Positions 8,820-19,716 of a stretch of 64,000 nucleotides of DNA are shown here, in pieces. Every line of letters starts with the position of its first letter. Position 1 is the stretch's first letter. The notes under the pieces are model-generated. The model made no database searches, was not told the DNA's origin, and saw only the letters and a list, made by a program, of their open reading frames with translations. Where the stretch lies: contig NW_024883006.1 in NCBI RefSeq assembly GCF_019059575.1, forward strand, positions 88,474 to 152,473, written 5' to 3'. Position numbers and translations under genes: made by a program. Source of the stretch: Amphibalanus amphitrite (Eukaryota > Arthropoda > Thecostraca > Balanomorpha > Balanidae).

Positions 8820-9776
8820 CTGCCGTGGGGACAGCGGGAGCCGTCAGCCGGCGGACATGGCCAGCGCGACCCCGTGGGGACGGCGGGAGCGGTCAGCCGG
8901 CGGACACATGGCCTGCGCGGGAGCGGTCAGCCAGCGGAGGCACAGCCAGGGGCGGAGAATACGCGCTCTATGAGGTCATGTGCAGCTCCAGAGACGTTGA
9001 AGACTGTCACTGTGTGGCCGACACAATGCGCGGCATGCGTCACAATCTGTTGTCTGTGAAACGCTCCGCTACGAAACTCGTCTGGCGGAGACGAGGCAAG
9101 TCGTCAGTTCAGGACACGGCAGGCAGGGGTGGCTGGAACTGGCAACACAGCAGGAACCCAAAGGAACTGACCAGGATATTGCGGGAACGATTCTAAGCAG
9201 ACCAGCGCCTCCAAACTACAAGGGTTCCAGACCATTGGCTGAAAATTCTTGCCGGCTTTCTTACTTGAAATAGTTAGCTCCAAGTAAAGCTTTTAATCCA
9301 TACAAAGCCAAAGAACAATGCTTCTGGAAGATGTGAGTTGCGTTTACGATTACATTTTGGTGATAATTGTTTTTAAAATTGTCTTTCAAGGTCCAAAAAA
9401 AAGATTCTCTTCTGATGTCATGCTTAAGATCTCCCCGAATAGTCTCCGAACAACACCAGCCAGCCACCAGGCTTAAACTATCTGGCAGCTGAAATGCTCA
9501 GAAGAGCGGCCGGCATCTAACTCGGCTAGCTAGTTGTGAAGTTCCGTCGTTTCACAGAAGACAGTCTTCTGGAGACTTACTGCATAATCAATCAGCTCTC
9601 GAGATAGGACAGGTCTCGCTGTCATCTACCATGAGCGACCCAGAATACTACATGGCCCAATGGAAAGCCCTACATCTTTCTGCGGGACCCGAAAAGCTCG
9701 AAGTCTATCGACATTGCGCCATTTCTCGAGTTACTTGGAAGATGGAGGCGATTGACGGGCATCAGCACTGAATTAC
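8820..9776 (-). other. Spacer between exons 4.13 and 4.14
   Basis: This is 957 nt of intron. At 8820-8940 there are about three units related to CGGGAGCGGTCAGCCGGCGG. The rest is unremarkable, and no further exon 4 copy was found. Confidence 0.6.
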
Positions 9777-9938
9777 CATAGTCCTCCGAAGGAAAGTAGG
9801 TGGCTCCATCAGAGTCGACCCACGACTGAACGCTGACAAAGTCCGCCACGAAGCTGGGCACCTCGCAGCGCATCACGCCGCTGTTGCCCACGATGACGTA
9901 CTCGTTGTCGGCCTCCGTGTTGAACTGCTGCGAGACAG
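9777..9938 (-). CDS. Dscam: Dscam exon 4.13 (alternative, first half of Ig2)
   Basis: The exon is 162 nt with acceptor GCGCAG and donor GTAATT. It starts AVSQQFNTEADNEYVIVGN, has MRCEVPSFVADF and VQSWVDSDG, and ends YFPSEDY. Its 3' half closely resembles 4.9 and 4.10. The gap to 4.12 is 35 nt. Confidence 0.96.
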
Positions 9939-9973
9939 CTGCGCGCAGAGGCCGGGGGTCAGCGGCCATTTAC

Positions 9974-10135
9974 CGTGGCTGGCGGCCGGAAAGTAGGAGC
10001 GGCCGTCGCCGTCCACCCACGACTGCACCGCCACCAGGTCGGCCATGTAGCTGGGGATGCGGCACCGCAGCACCGCCGCGTTGCCCACCACCACGTCCTC
10101 GTTGACAACGGTGGCATCATACGGCTGTGAAACGG
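9974..10135 (-). CDS. Dscam: Dscam exon 4.12 (alternative, first half of Ig2)
   Basis: The exon is 162 nt with acceptor TTTCAG and donor GTAAAT. It starts AVSQPYDATVVNEDVVVGN, has LRCRIPSYMADL and VQSWVDGDG, and ends YFPAASH. Its 3' 129 bases and 13 flanking intron bases are identical to exon 4.6. The gap to 4.11 is only 25 nt. Confidence 0.96.
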
Positions 10136-10160
10136 CTGAAAGGAAGGGGACAGCAATTAC

Positions 10161-10322
10161 CATAGCGGGACGACGGGAAGTAGGAGCCGCCGGCCGCGTC
10201 CTCCCATGAGGCCACCTGCACAAAGTCGGCCACGAAGCTGGGCACAACGCAGGCGATCACAGCGGCGTTCCCGACGATGACGTGGGCGTTGTTCACCTCG
10301 GTCTGGTACTGCTGCGACACCA
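10161..10322 (-). CDS. Dscam: Dscam exon 4.11 (alternative, first half of Ig2)
   Basis: The exon is 162 nt with acceptor CGGCAG and donor GTAATT. It starts VVSQQYQTEVNNAHVIVGN, has IACVVPSFVADF and VASWEDAAG, and ends YFPSSRY. The acceptor side resembles that of 4.14. Confidence 0.96.
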
Positions 10323-10884
10323 CTGCCGTGGACAGACAGACACACAGCCGGTCAGCGGGGGAGGAGGACAGAGCGTGAGCGCACGGGACTGGTCGCTCTG
10401 GGGCACACCGAAGCGCAACGAACCCCTGTGAGAATGATTCACTGCCATGCTTCAATCGTATGGCGAGAAAAGGGGCGGTCTCGGTCAATGGAGCCGCCAT
10501 TGGCCAACTCCAAGGCGCCAGGTGCTGATCACATGCAGCGGTGGGAACTGCAGGTTCAATGGCGATTCTTGCACAAGCAGAGCTAGGCAAACGTTGGAAA
10601 TCTTCTTTGCTGGAGCGTACTTATAACGACTGGACACTAGGAGCCCTGTCCGTTCAAGTACAAACTGGACTCCGAAGTGCCTATGACAGCGCATTTAAGC
10701 GTTCGTTGCCTTGCGATGCAAGACAACACGAACGTTTATTGGATTCGACATAACAAAAAGAGGCAACGCCGGAGCCTGGTGACACGACCACTTTTTGAAG
10801 TACCTAGGGATAAAGTCATGTTATAACATCATCTAGCGATGTTCCGGCGCCGTTCCTGCCGCCTAACAAACGATGGCCAATTAC
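10323..10884 (-). other. Spacer between exons 4.10 and 4.11
   Basis: This is 562 nt of intron with no repeat or exon that I can recognise. Confidence 0.6.
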
Positions 10885-11046
10885 CATAGTCCTCCGAGGG
10901 GAAGTAGGTGGCTCCATCAGAGTCGACCCACGACTGCACGCTGACAAAGTCCGCCACGAAGCTGGGCACCTCGCACCGGAGCACGCCGCTGTTGCCGTTG
11001 ATGACGTACGCCTTGTTTGAGTCGGTCTCGAAGGGCTGAGACACGG
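10885..11046 (-). CDS. Dscam: Dscam exon 4.10 (alternative, first half of Ig2)
   Basis: The exon is 162 nt with acceptor CACAG and donor GTAATT. It starts AVSQPFETDSNKAYVINGN, has LRCEVPSFVADF and VQSWVDSDG, and ends YFPSEDY. It is a close duplicate of 4.9. Confidence 0.96.
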
Positions 11047-11507
11047 CTGTGCGCAGAGGCTGAGGTCAGTCAGCCACCAAATGACCACTGGCAGTCGAGC
11101 AGCGTCGCCACCCCGGGAAGGTATCGGCACATGACCAAAGACCGCCCACAGAGCACTGAAAGGCATGGCAAAGACGTGAGGCAGGATGTGAAAAAGGATA
11201 GTCAAGGAACGCAGGCAAGGATGACGCCACGTCCGCCTCTGGCAGTCGGCAACGGTGGACACAACGTAGAAAACCAGATGGAAAAAGCTTCAGGGAGAAG
11301 TTGCGAACTGCTGAAACATTTCGCTGCAAGCAGCGTAACTTACGTTCTGTAGCCGTCTCAAGATGCGACGCCGGACGGCAAGTCGCGCTCCACAACAACA
11401 ACAGGATCAAGAATCTCTTGCACTCTGAAGCAAGAGTTCTTCCATGCTGCTCTTGAAACTATGCTGTTCACACCTCTCATATGGCCAGGAAGGGGGGCGT
11501 GAATTAC
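11047..11507 (-). other. Spacer between exons 4.9 and 4.10
   Basis: This is 461 nt of intron without recognisable exons or tandem repeats. Confidence 0.6.
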
Positions 11508-11669
11508 CATAGTCCTCCGAAGGGAAGTAGGTGGCTCCATCAGAGTCGACCCACGACTGCACAGTGATAAAGTCGGCCACGAAGCTGGGCACCTCGCAGC
11601 GGAGCACGCCGCTGTTGCCGTTGATGACGTACTCCTTGTCCGAGTCGGTGTCGAAGGGCTGAGACACGG
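11508..11669 (-). CDS. Dscam: Dscam exon 4.9 (alternative, first half of Ig2)
   Basis: The exon is 162 nt with acceptor CACAG and donor GTAATT. It starts AVSQPFDTDSDKEYVINGN, has LRCEVPSFVADF and VQSWVDSDG, and ends YFPSEDY. It differs from 4.10 at only a few residues. The gap to 4.8 is 35 nt. Confidence 0.96.
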
Positions 11670-11704
11670 CTGTGCGCAGAGGCTGAGGGTCAGCGACCAA
11701 TTAC

Positions 11705-11866
11705 CGTAGTCGGTGGAGGGAAAGTAGGCAGCCTGCGTCGAGTCCACCCACGACTGCACCGTCACAAAGTCGGCCACGAAGCTGGGGATCTGACAGCGCA
11801 TGGTGGCCGCGTTGCCGCGGATGGCATACTCGCGCTCCACGCTGGCCTCGTACCGCTGCGCGACAG
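11705..11866 (-). CDS. Dscam: Dscam exon 4.8 (alternative, first half of Ig2)
   Basis: The exon is 162 nt with acceptor TTGCAG and donor GTAATT. It starts AVAQRYEASVEREYAIRGN, has MRCQIPSFVADF and VQSWVDSTQ, and ends YFPSTDY. It is intact. Confidence 0.96.
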
Positions 11867-12033
11867 CTGCAACAGGTCATTGTCAGTCGTCAGGAGAAGG
11901 GGCCGTCAGCAGGAGAAGGGGCCGCCAGCATCAGCCGGCGTACTCCTGAAAGGCGGCATTACTTGTGGAGAGGTCAGAAGACAGAAAGGAGGAGATGGGG
12001 GGAGTGAGGACGGAAAGGATGCGCCAGTCGTAC

Positions 12034-12210
12034 CATCGCCACTAACGCCGCCCCCAGCCGAGCGGAAGAAGACGGCGCCGTCGCCGTCGACCCACGAGGT
12101 GACCGTCACCAGGTCGGCCACGTGACTGGGCAGCTCGCAGCGCAGCACGGCCGCGTTCCCGGCCACCACGTACACGGGGTTGACGCTGGCTGAGTACTGC
12201 TGAGCCACCA
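12034..12210 (-). CDS. Dscam: Dscam exon 4.7 (alternative, shifted donor)
   Basis: It starts VVAQQYSASVNPVYVVAGN and has LRCELPSHVADL and VTSWVDGDG, so it is a true exon 4 copy. At the usual end (12049) there is no GT: the sequence reads G|GCGTTA. A GTTAGT two bases on would shift the frame. The next in-frame donor is GTACGA after 12034, giving 177 nt, five codons longer, and ending GGGVSGD. I give that end. A GC donor at the standard place is the alternative, and a dead exon is also possible. The gap to exon 4.6 is 23 nt. Confidence 0.75.
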
Positions 12211-12233
12211 CTGTAACAGGAGCGGCCATTTAC

Positions 12234-12395
12234 CGTGGCTGGCGGCCGGAAAGTAGGAGCGGCCGTCGCCGTCCACCCACGACTGCACCGCCACCAGGTC
12301 GGCCATGTAGCTGGGGATGCGGCACCGCAGCACCGCCGCGTTGCCCACCACCACGTCCTCGTCAAACACCGTGGTCCGGTAGGGTTGGGACACGG
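12234..12395 (-). CDS. Dscam: Dscam exon 4.6 (alternative, first half of Ig2)
   Basis: The exon is 162 nt with acceptor TTTCAG and donor GTAAAT. It starts AVSQPYRTTVFDEDVVVGN, has LRCRIPSYMADL and VQSWVDGDG, and ends YFPAASH. Positions 12221-12362 are identical to 9961-10102 at exon 4.12. Only the first part of the exon differs between the two. Confidence 0.96.
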
Positions 12396-12422
12396 CTGAA
12401 AGGGGACAGCGTCACTAGTTAC

Positions 12423-12584
12423 CGTAGCGCGCGGACGGATAGTAGGAGCCGCCGTCGGAATCCTCCCAAGAGGCCACCTGCACAAAGTCGGCCACATAGC
12501 TGGGCAGCTTGCACTGCACCACGGCCGCGTTGCCGAGCACCACAAACTCGTTGTCGATCTCGACTTGGTACGCCTGCGAAACGA
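12423..12584 (-). CDS. Dscam: Dscam exon 4.5 (alternative, first half of Ig2)
   Basis: The exon is 162 nt with acceptor TTTCAG and donor GTAACT. It starts VVSQAYQVEIDNEFVVLGN, has VQCKLPSYVADF and VASWEDSDG, and ends YYPSARY. The gap to 4.6 is 27 nt. Confidence 0.96.
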
Positions 12585-12626
12585 CTGAAACGGGCGACAC
12601 GGGGCGTCACCGGGGAGCCGGCGTAC

Positions 12627-12791
12627 CGTAGCTCGTTGAAGAGCGAAAGAAGGTAACGCCGGTGGCGTCCTGCCACGACCTGACGGTGACAAAGTCTGCG
12701 ACGAAGCTGGGGATGCGGCAGCCGAGAACGCCGGCGTTGCCGACGATCACGTACTCGTCCTGCACGCTGGTCGTGTACGGCTGAGTGACAG
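12627..12791 (-). CDS. Dscam: Dscam exon 4.4 (alternative, first half of Ig2)
   Basis: The exon is 165 nt, one codon longer than most, with acceptor TTTCAG and donor GTACGC. It starts AVTQPYTTSVQDEYVIVGN, has LGCRIPSFVADF and VRSWQDATG, and ends FFRSSTSY. Confidence 0.95.
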
Positions 12792-12832
12792 CTGAAAAGA
12801 GCGGGCGGCGCGCGCGGGGCGCAGCTAGTTAC

Positions 12833-12994
12833 CGTAGCTCTGCGAGGGGAAGTAGGAGCCACCGGCGGAGTCCTGCCAGGACGCCACCTGCACCAACTCG
12901 GCCACGAACGTGGGCAGCTTACAGCGCAGCGCCGCAGCGTTGCCGCGGATCACAAACTCGTTCTCCGTCTCGGCACGATAGTCGAGCGACACGA
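12833..12994 (-). CDS. Dscam: Dscam exon 4.3 (alternative, first half of Ig2)
   Basis: The exon is 162 nt with acceptor TTTCAG and donor GTAACT. It starts VVSLDYRAETENEFVIRGN, has LRCKLPTFVAEL and VASWQDSAG, and ends YFPSQSY. The gap to 4.4 is 41 nt. Confidence 0.95.
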
Positions 12995-13095
12995 CTGAAA
13001 ACCAGACAGGCGTCAGGCGGCCGAGGACGGGCGGGGCGCCGGGCGGAGGACGGGCGGCGGTCGGACAGGAGAGGCGCGGACTGCGGGTCGGTTAC

Positions 13096-13257
13096 CGTAG
13101 CCGGACGAGGGGAAGTAGGTGCCGCCGGCGCTGTCCTCCCAAGACTGCACCGTCACGAAGTCGCCGACGAAGCTGGGAATCTGACACTGGAGCACGGCCG
13201 CGTTGCCGACGATGACGTACTGGTCGATGACGCCGGAGGCGTACTCCTGTGAGACGG
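13096..13257 (-). CDS. Dscam: Dscam exon 4.2 (alternative, first half of Ig2)
   Basis: The exon is 162 nt with acceptor CCGCAG and donor GTAACC. It starts AVSQEYASGVIDQYVIVGN, has LQCQIPSFVGDF and VQSWEDSAG, and ends YFPSSGY. Confidence 0.95.
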
Positions 13258-13476
13258 CTGCGGAGTGGTCGCGGCGGTCATCAGGGACTGTCAACGCCGC
13301 GCCCACCGTCACACTGGCGCCCGTCCAATGCTAGCCCTCTACATCTCCTCCCAGCGCAAACAGGAGCTTCCCTCCACCTGCGGCCGAGAAACCCGGCTCC
13401 GTCACCGCCCACCTGAAAATCGGTCTTTGCCGGGTCTCACAGCCAGCAGTCAGGTGATCAGCGTGGTGTGAATTAC

Positions 13477-13638
13477 CGTGCTGCTGCCCGGGTCGGAGGA
13501 CGGCTCCGGCGTCAGAGCGCCACTCGCGCACCGCCACAAACTCGGCCACATAGCTGGGCACTTGGCAGCTAAACACGGCAGCGTTGCCGCGGATCGTGTA
13601 CACGTTATGCACCTCCGTCTGGTAGGCCTGGTGAACGA
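13477..13638 (-). CDS. Dscam: Dscam exon 4.1 (first copy of the exon 4 cluster)
   Basis: The exon is 162 nt with acceptor TTGCAG and donor GTAATT. It starts VVHQAYQTEVHNVYTIRGN, has FSCQVPSYVAEF and VREWRSDAG, and ends VLRPGQQH, the most divergent end in the cluster. No intact copy lies between it and exon 3. Confidence 0.93.
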
Positions 13639-13692
13639 CTGCAACAGGGACTCGGCAGTCACGGCGGGTCCCTACGAACACCTACAACCTAC

Positions 13693-13732
13693 CACCTCCG
13701 TGTGGTAGGCCTGGCGCTCCGCTGGAACGGGA
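13693..13732 (-). pseudogene. Fragment of a lost exon 4 copy
   Basis: About 40 bp (CACCTCCGTGTGGTAGGCCTGG and on) resemble the 5' part and acceptor of exon 4.1, 70-80 bp away, but the rest of the exon is missing. It is a partial duplicate left just upstream of the cluster. Confidence 0.55.
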
Positions 13733-13739
13733 CTGGGCG

Positions 13740-16700
13740 GTCAATGCGGACCAGGTGGGCGAACGGCACTGATCCGACAGCTCCCAATCTGTGGAGTGGT
13801 TTTTGGTCATGATAGCACCGAGCTAACTGAAATAGTCATCACATGCAGTGGGTCATTTCAGGCATATTAGCGGCAGCCAGTGCACTGATGCTGCGGGCCG
13901 GACGTGCTGTCAGAATATGGGCCACATTACCTGTGAAACATCAGTAACAGATAGGCTAATAGGGCTGTAAACGTTACACGGTGACAGCCGCGGCAGCTCC
14001 TGTCGTCACTTTGATAAACCGCCCCCTCAGCTGTCAGCGCGACAGGTGCAGTGACGCCTGGCAGCCAAGGCGGCAGTGAACACACAGCCACGACACTGCA
14101 AACGAGCAGGGGTGGGCGGGAGACAGGTGCGAAGGCTGCGGTTGGACCTATTTCACCCGTGGGTGCCGGCCGGCGGAGGCGCAGCACGCGGCCGCCACCG
14201 GCAGTTCTCAGGCCCGCGCACGGCGGTCTGGCGCCCTGTCGAACCACAACCACTTCCGAACGAAAGCGGCCGACCACGTCCTCTGCGGCCGGCTGTCACT
14301 TTCAGTTGAGCCGAGACGCCGAGGCAGGTCGCGGGTCAAGGAAGTTTCACCCTTGAGACTGCCAATGATACTTTCCATGAATAATTTGCTTGAGAGCGCA
14401 TGTCAAATACCCAACTGCACACAGAACACGCTGCTTTGATGCACCTTCTTTCTGGCCGCTATTACTCGGGAAAAGTTAATAAGCTTGCGATAAGCACTGT
14501 CGTGTACTTACTATATGGTTACTAATATAACTTTTGCGTGGGTAGCATGCCATTACGATACTGTTTACGAATCATTGGTAAACTGCCATAAGACTCAGTG
14601 CCGCAAGGGGCACAAGCCACGTCGGCCCGACTTTGCAATCGGCCGTGCAAACGCGGCTATGAGCGAGATGTCGACTGCATCTCAGCACAGCGATCTCCAC
14701 GCAATAGCTCGGCGAGGTCGAAATTCACACGTCTTTTTGACGCCACCGCTGACCATCCCATAATCGTTACGCCGTCAGTCATATAATACCACCAGTAATT
14801 GGTTCACACCATTCAGAATCATCCTCGGAGTCGCCGAGCGTGGCCGCAGATCCGGAGCCGGAGCGATGCTGCCGTGCTTTGATCAGTGGTTTCCCACAGC
14901 GACTGCGGTAACCGGCCGAGACGGCCAATCAGCCGGGAGTTTTATCCCGTGTCGGCGGCCGCGGTCACAACGCTACCCGTCCCCGCCAGGGCGGGGGGGG
15001 GGGGGCAGCACTACCCGTCCCAGCCAGGACGGGACGCAGCACTACCCGTCCCAGCCAGGACGGGACGCAGCACTACCCGTCCCAGCCAGGACGGGACGCA
15101 ACACTACCCGTCCCAGCCGTCACGGGACGCTGTCCGGCCACACCCCACAGACTGCCGGCGGCCGCGACTGTCGGTCCGGCCCAAACCGCGCACATCAACA
15201 TCGGACGGAGGCTGTCCGGCCGCGGGACTGGCTCCGAACTGACAGATAGCACCGGCCGGCGGTGTCGGCCGACCCGGGTCGCGGCTCGCGTGCCCGTCCG
15301 CCTGCTGTCTCCCGAGTAATAACAGGGACGCACGCGGCCCGCGCGGCAGAGAGAGCCCCACCGTGGGAGCCCCGGCGCCCGACGCTTAACCCCCGCCGGC
15401 TTTCTAGCTGGGCGGGGCGCGGAGTCCCTGCTGGTCCCCCGCACGGCCCGTGCAGCGCGCAGAAACAGACACCACCGGGCCGGCCGCGCCGACACGGTTT
15501 GAATTGGAGCGCCGCAGGCGGCGGTTGTTTGTGGAAACAGACGCCGCGCTGGAGACGCCGGCGGCGACGCGCGCGTCGCTCCCTCCCGCAGCGGCCGAGC
15601 CCATTACGACCAATTAAAGCTGCGGACACATGGTGTAATTCCGGCGGCCCGGACGGAATCCGATCGGTAATGGCCGCACATCGACCTTGGGCGGCATCAT
15701 TTTTCCAGCAGCTGGCCACGCACGGTGGACGGCGCCACGCAAAAGTGGCGACGATCACGCCTCTGGAGACGTGCCGCTTCCGTTCCCAGGCGGCCGATGG
15801 GCGAGATATGGAGCCGCCGGGTGTGTCGGATCGAGCTTCCGTCGCCGGATGCGCCGGCCCGCCGGCGGACAAAACACACGCCGCCCGCGGCCGGCGCACC
15901 TGACGCACCACACACAAATATTTGCCAGCACTTAGCGCCGGCGATTGCTGGTCTGGAATTTGTCTGTGACGGTGTGGGGCGTCGGAAGGGCCGACAGCTG
16001 GCCGGGGTCAGTCGCCGCCCTGCCGGGGTCACGCCCGACGTCTGGGAGCACAATGACCGACCCCCTACCCCCCTCCAACGGCGCAGCGCCGAGGCCCAGA
16101 CAACAGAGACCGCTCAGATCGACACTTGAATAACATTGAGTTTCAATCATGATGAAAGTAATCCCTGGGGGCAAAAGACGCTGGACTCCCAGTCCCGGCA
16201 GTGGCATTTCTTGAGAACCTAGGCTATACCCAACAGTGGACTGACAGCCAACGGAGCCGAAACAAACATTTGTCGGCGATACGAGTCTGCAAACGGTCCC
16301 ATCCTGAGTTCTGGGACCAAGCTCAGCCGCCCAGAAGTTCCCGCACGAGCGGCCGGTCGCTGTCCGGGCTCTCAGGCCGTCCCACAAACAGCGCTGACGA
16401 CTCGCGCCGTGTCGGCCGATCGCCGCAGCCGAGCGCCACCAATGAGGATGCGGCCGTTTACATCTCCGCAGAGTGGGCGGTGCGGCCGCCCGGAAACCCC
16501 CCATTGCCGGCCGCACGGACCGGGCACTCAGGGCAGCACGGACCGGGCACTCAGGGCCGCACGGACCGGGCCCACAGGGCAGCACGGGCCGGGCACTCAG
16601 GGCCGTCCGGACCGGGCACTCAGGGCAGCACCAGGCCGGCGCCGGCGGCGGGGGCGGCGCCGTCAGACGGCCACGGCGACCGCCCGGGCCGGGAACCGGG

Positions 16701-17515
16701 TCCGACGGCCGCCGGTAAACGACCAGTGAAGGTAAATAGGGCGCTCCATGCGGCCAGTGAAGGTAGATTGGGCAGTAAATGGCCAGTGAACGCAAATGGA
16801 ACGCCTAAGGGCCGGTGAAGGCAGCTGGAAGGCCTCAAAGAGGCTCGTTGGAGACACAATACGCTTATTCAGTGGCTGAACAGCATTCCGCAGTGGCGAC
16901 AAGGCACTGGCCAGACGTTAGTTGGGGACAGTGAGGTAGCGTCTGAACCCGCAACACTGGCCCCAGTGGCAGACGGATCACCGGCACCGCGGACGAAATC
17001 ACAGCGCGGGAGCTCTCCGGTCTTCATTAGATTCTGTCCGCTCCACTGCGCACGGGCGCACATCCCAGTGCTGCTGGGCAGCCACCAGCCGGAGCCCACA
17101 TCCTCCGAGCTCCCCAGCCCGCGCCTCAGACTCCGAGCGATGTGCAGATCAGTGCAGCGGTCCGGAAGACCAGTGATTCTCCGCCGAGCGAGTCATGCAG
17201 GTCCTCTGAGCCGAGCTTCCTACCAGACCGTGGCACTCTAGTTCGGTGCCTCGGTCCGAGCCTTCCCGAAGCGACTACCAGTTGCCGACCATCGCCCCCG
17301 CCCCCTCCCCGCCGTAACCAGCGCCGGCCGCCTCCCCTCATCGAGTCAGCGTGACCCGCATGGCGTTTCACGGCCGCCGTCCGGCCGGTTTGAAGGCGGC
17401 GCGGCGGGACCGCAGCTGCGCCTATCCAAACAGCCGCGGGCTGACGTCAGCCAGGCCCCGGCCGGCCGGCCCCGCGGCCGGACCAGAGTCTCCGTGGCTG
17501 CCGGACAGCGCCGGG
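13740..17515 (-). other. Intron 3, cluster-proximal part
   Basis: No exon is seen. Two minisatellites are present: about five copies of a roughly 32-bp unit with CTACCCGTCCCAGCCAGGAC (about 14975-15125), and about six copies of a 22-24 bp unit with CGGGCACTCAGGGC (about 16510-16635). Long GC-rich frames in several registers have no recognisable domain. Confidence 0.6.
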
Positions 17516-17953
17516 ACAGTGAGCGGGCCGGCCCCGGGTCAGGTGGGGCTGGGAGTCCACCCACGGGACGGGGGACAGCGCCGGGACAGTGAGCGGGCCG
17601 GCCCCGGGTCAGGTGGGACTGTGGATCCACCCGCGGGACGGGGACAGCGCCGGCCCCGGGTCAGGTGGGGCTGGGAGTCCACCCACGGGACGGGGGACAG
17701 CGCCGGGACGGTGAGCGGGCTGGCCCCGGGTCAGGTGGGACTGGGAGTCCACCCGCGGGACGGGGCACAGCGCCGGGTCAGGTGGGGCTGGGAGTCCACC
17801 CACGGGACGGCCGGACAGCGCCGGGCCGGCACCGGGTCAGGTGGGGCTGGGGGTCCACCCGCGGGACGGGGGACGGCGCCGGCCCCGGGTCAGGTGTGTC
17901 TGTGGATCCACCCGCGGGACGGGGGACAGCGCCGGGTCAGGTGGGGCTGGGAG
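17516..17953. repeat. Minisatellite, left part, split by a transposon
   Basis: Units of about 50-65 bp share AGGTGGGGCTGGGAGTCCAC and GGGACGGGGGACAGCGCCGG. About eight units lie here. The same array resumes at 19717, directly after the hAT-type element, so the transposon was inserted into it. Confidence 0.9.
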
Positions 17954-19716
17954 TAGAGGTCTGCACCGGCCGGCTGCAGCCGCGGCTGGCTGCAGCCCCA
18001 CGGCTGTGGGCCGGGGCGGCTGCAAATATCTCCAAGAACACGGCTACGGCTGTGGCCACGGCTGTGAGATTTCAAGCTCAATCTTAAGTACTCAAATATG
18101 AAATTTTAAATCCTTAATCTTACATTCTGATAAGCAGTCTAGCCTGTAAAAATCATGCAAAGGATGCCCAGCAACATTGAAAGTGGTGAAGCCTTTGAAA
18201 ACCTGTAATGGTTTTACCATTTGCTGTAGGGGAGTTTGCACTCTGGTACAGAATACTGATTATAGGTACCAATTGTTCCTTCATCATCAAGAGCTTGTTG
18301 TTGTTGTTGTTGAAGAGTTAGGGCGCGCATCATCAAGAGCTTGACAGTTTCAGAAAAAGCAGCATGTTGCATTGTCACATCCCTCTCAAATCAATCTCAC
18401 CTGGTCATTAGTTAGGAGAGCACCTTACAGCTATTGAAGACGAGCGTTCAATAATTCTTTCAGGTAATAGAAAAAGAAATCACGCCTAGGTAAAGGCAGG
18501 TAAAGGCTTCCTAAAATATTATCTAAAATAACACTCTTAGATGTATTTCTGGATTTTCGGCAAGTCCAATTACATAATATAAAACTGGCGCTTTATGTTC
18601 TAACTGGTGTGTGAGTGACCGCTAACAGAAAATGCTGATCAACGAAGCCAATGGAATTAGATTATAAGTGAGCATGAACCTTACTTACGGTTAATTCACA
18701 TGATGGTGAAAACCCTGAACACGTAATTCACATGACGGTGAAAACCCTGAACACAACATTTCTTACGCGAGCTGTTGACTTTACTAATAAAATGACGTCT
18801 TCTTCTGAAAATGTTAAAATTTGATACCTAATCTTTGTTTGAGAGCAATTTTTAAACTGTAGAGCATTATTGTTTATTATTTATAGTTTTCATGGCTGTT
18901 AATGGTGACACAAAACAATTTATTGCCACTTCTTTGCTATTGACGTCATTAAAACTCAAGTAAAATTTTTGATTGAAAGAGGCAAATGTGGCTTGCACGT
19001 CCTTGGGGATTTGAGCGAAGATCATTATTTGGAAAAATCAAAATAGATGAATGTTTTTCTTTCTTGGATGCTCACTAGTGTTTTGATGCCTTGCATATCA
19101 AAATAGTTTGAGACTTGCTCAGAAGGCTGCTTCAAGCCTGGCATATCACACCCCAGAAAATATGCAAGGTAAGAAAGAAGCAAGAGGTTTGACTAGACAA
19201 TCACTTTTTGACAGTCCATCAACTTCAGTTTCATTTTCCACACCTAACATTGATAATGAAAAGCATCAGGGTCTGTTGTTCTGTCCCACAACCATGCTTC
19301 AGGATTTGGCATTAGATGTCTACACTGCTAGTGCTTCTATTCTGGTTCGTTGTTTGTGTTTTCTGATGATGTAGGTACCTACCTATCCATCTTTCTTAAC
19401 CCCTTGCAAGGGCTTGTGGAGGCATGCGTTGCGCATCAGGCTTCAGGCCTTCGGCCTAAAGCCAGATACACAACCACTTAACCTATGATGCTTCATGAGC
19501 TTGAGAATCTATAGCCCATTGCAATGTGCTTTTGGCTATATGTTTCAACTAAAAAACAACTTATGATATACTATTTGGTTGCATTTCATTGAAAGTATCC
19601 ACGGCCGGCTGACGGCTGGCTGCCCACAGTTTGCCACGGCTGTGGGCGGCTGTGGCTGTGGAGCCACGGCTGCGGGGCGGCTAGGCTGTGGAAAATTGCA
19701 GCCGTGCAGAACTCTA
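17954..19716. mobile_element. hAT-type DNA transposon, non-autonomous, copy 1
   Basis: The element is 1763 bp and AT-rich in the middle. Its ends are inverted repeats beginning TAGAGGTCTGCACC and, on the other strand, TAGAGTTCTGCACG. It is flanked by a perfect 8-bp target duplication GCTGGGAG (17946-17953 and 19717-19724), which is diagnostic of hAT-class insertion. The target is the minisatellite unit itself. Both subterminal regions are rich in CACGGCTG motifs. Inside, an 88-codon frame at 19108-19374 (+) is also kept in copy 2; I do not recognise it as a transposase. No complete transposase is present, so it probably moves with help from another copy. Confidence 0.92.
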
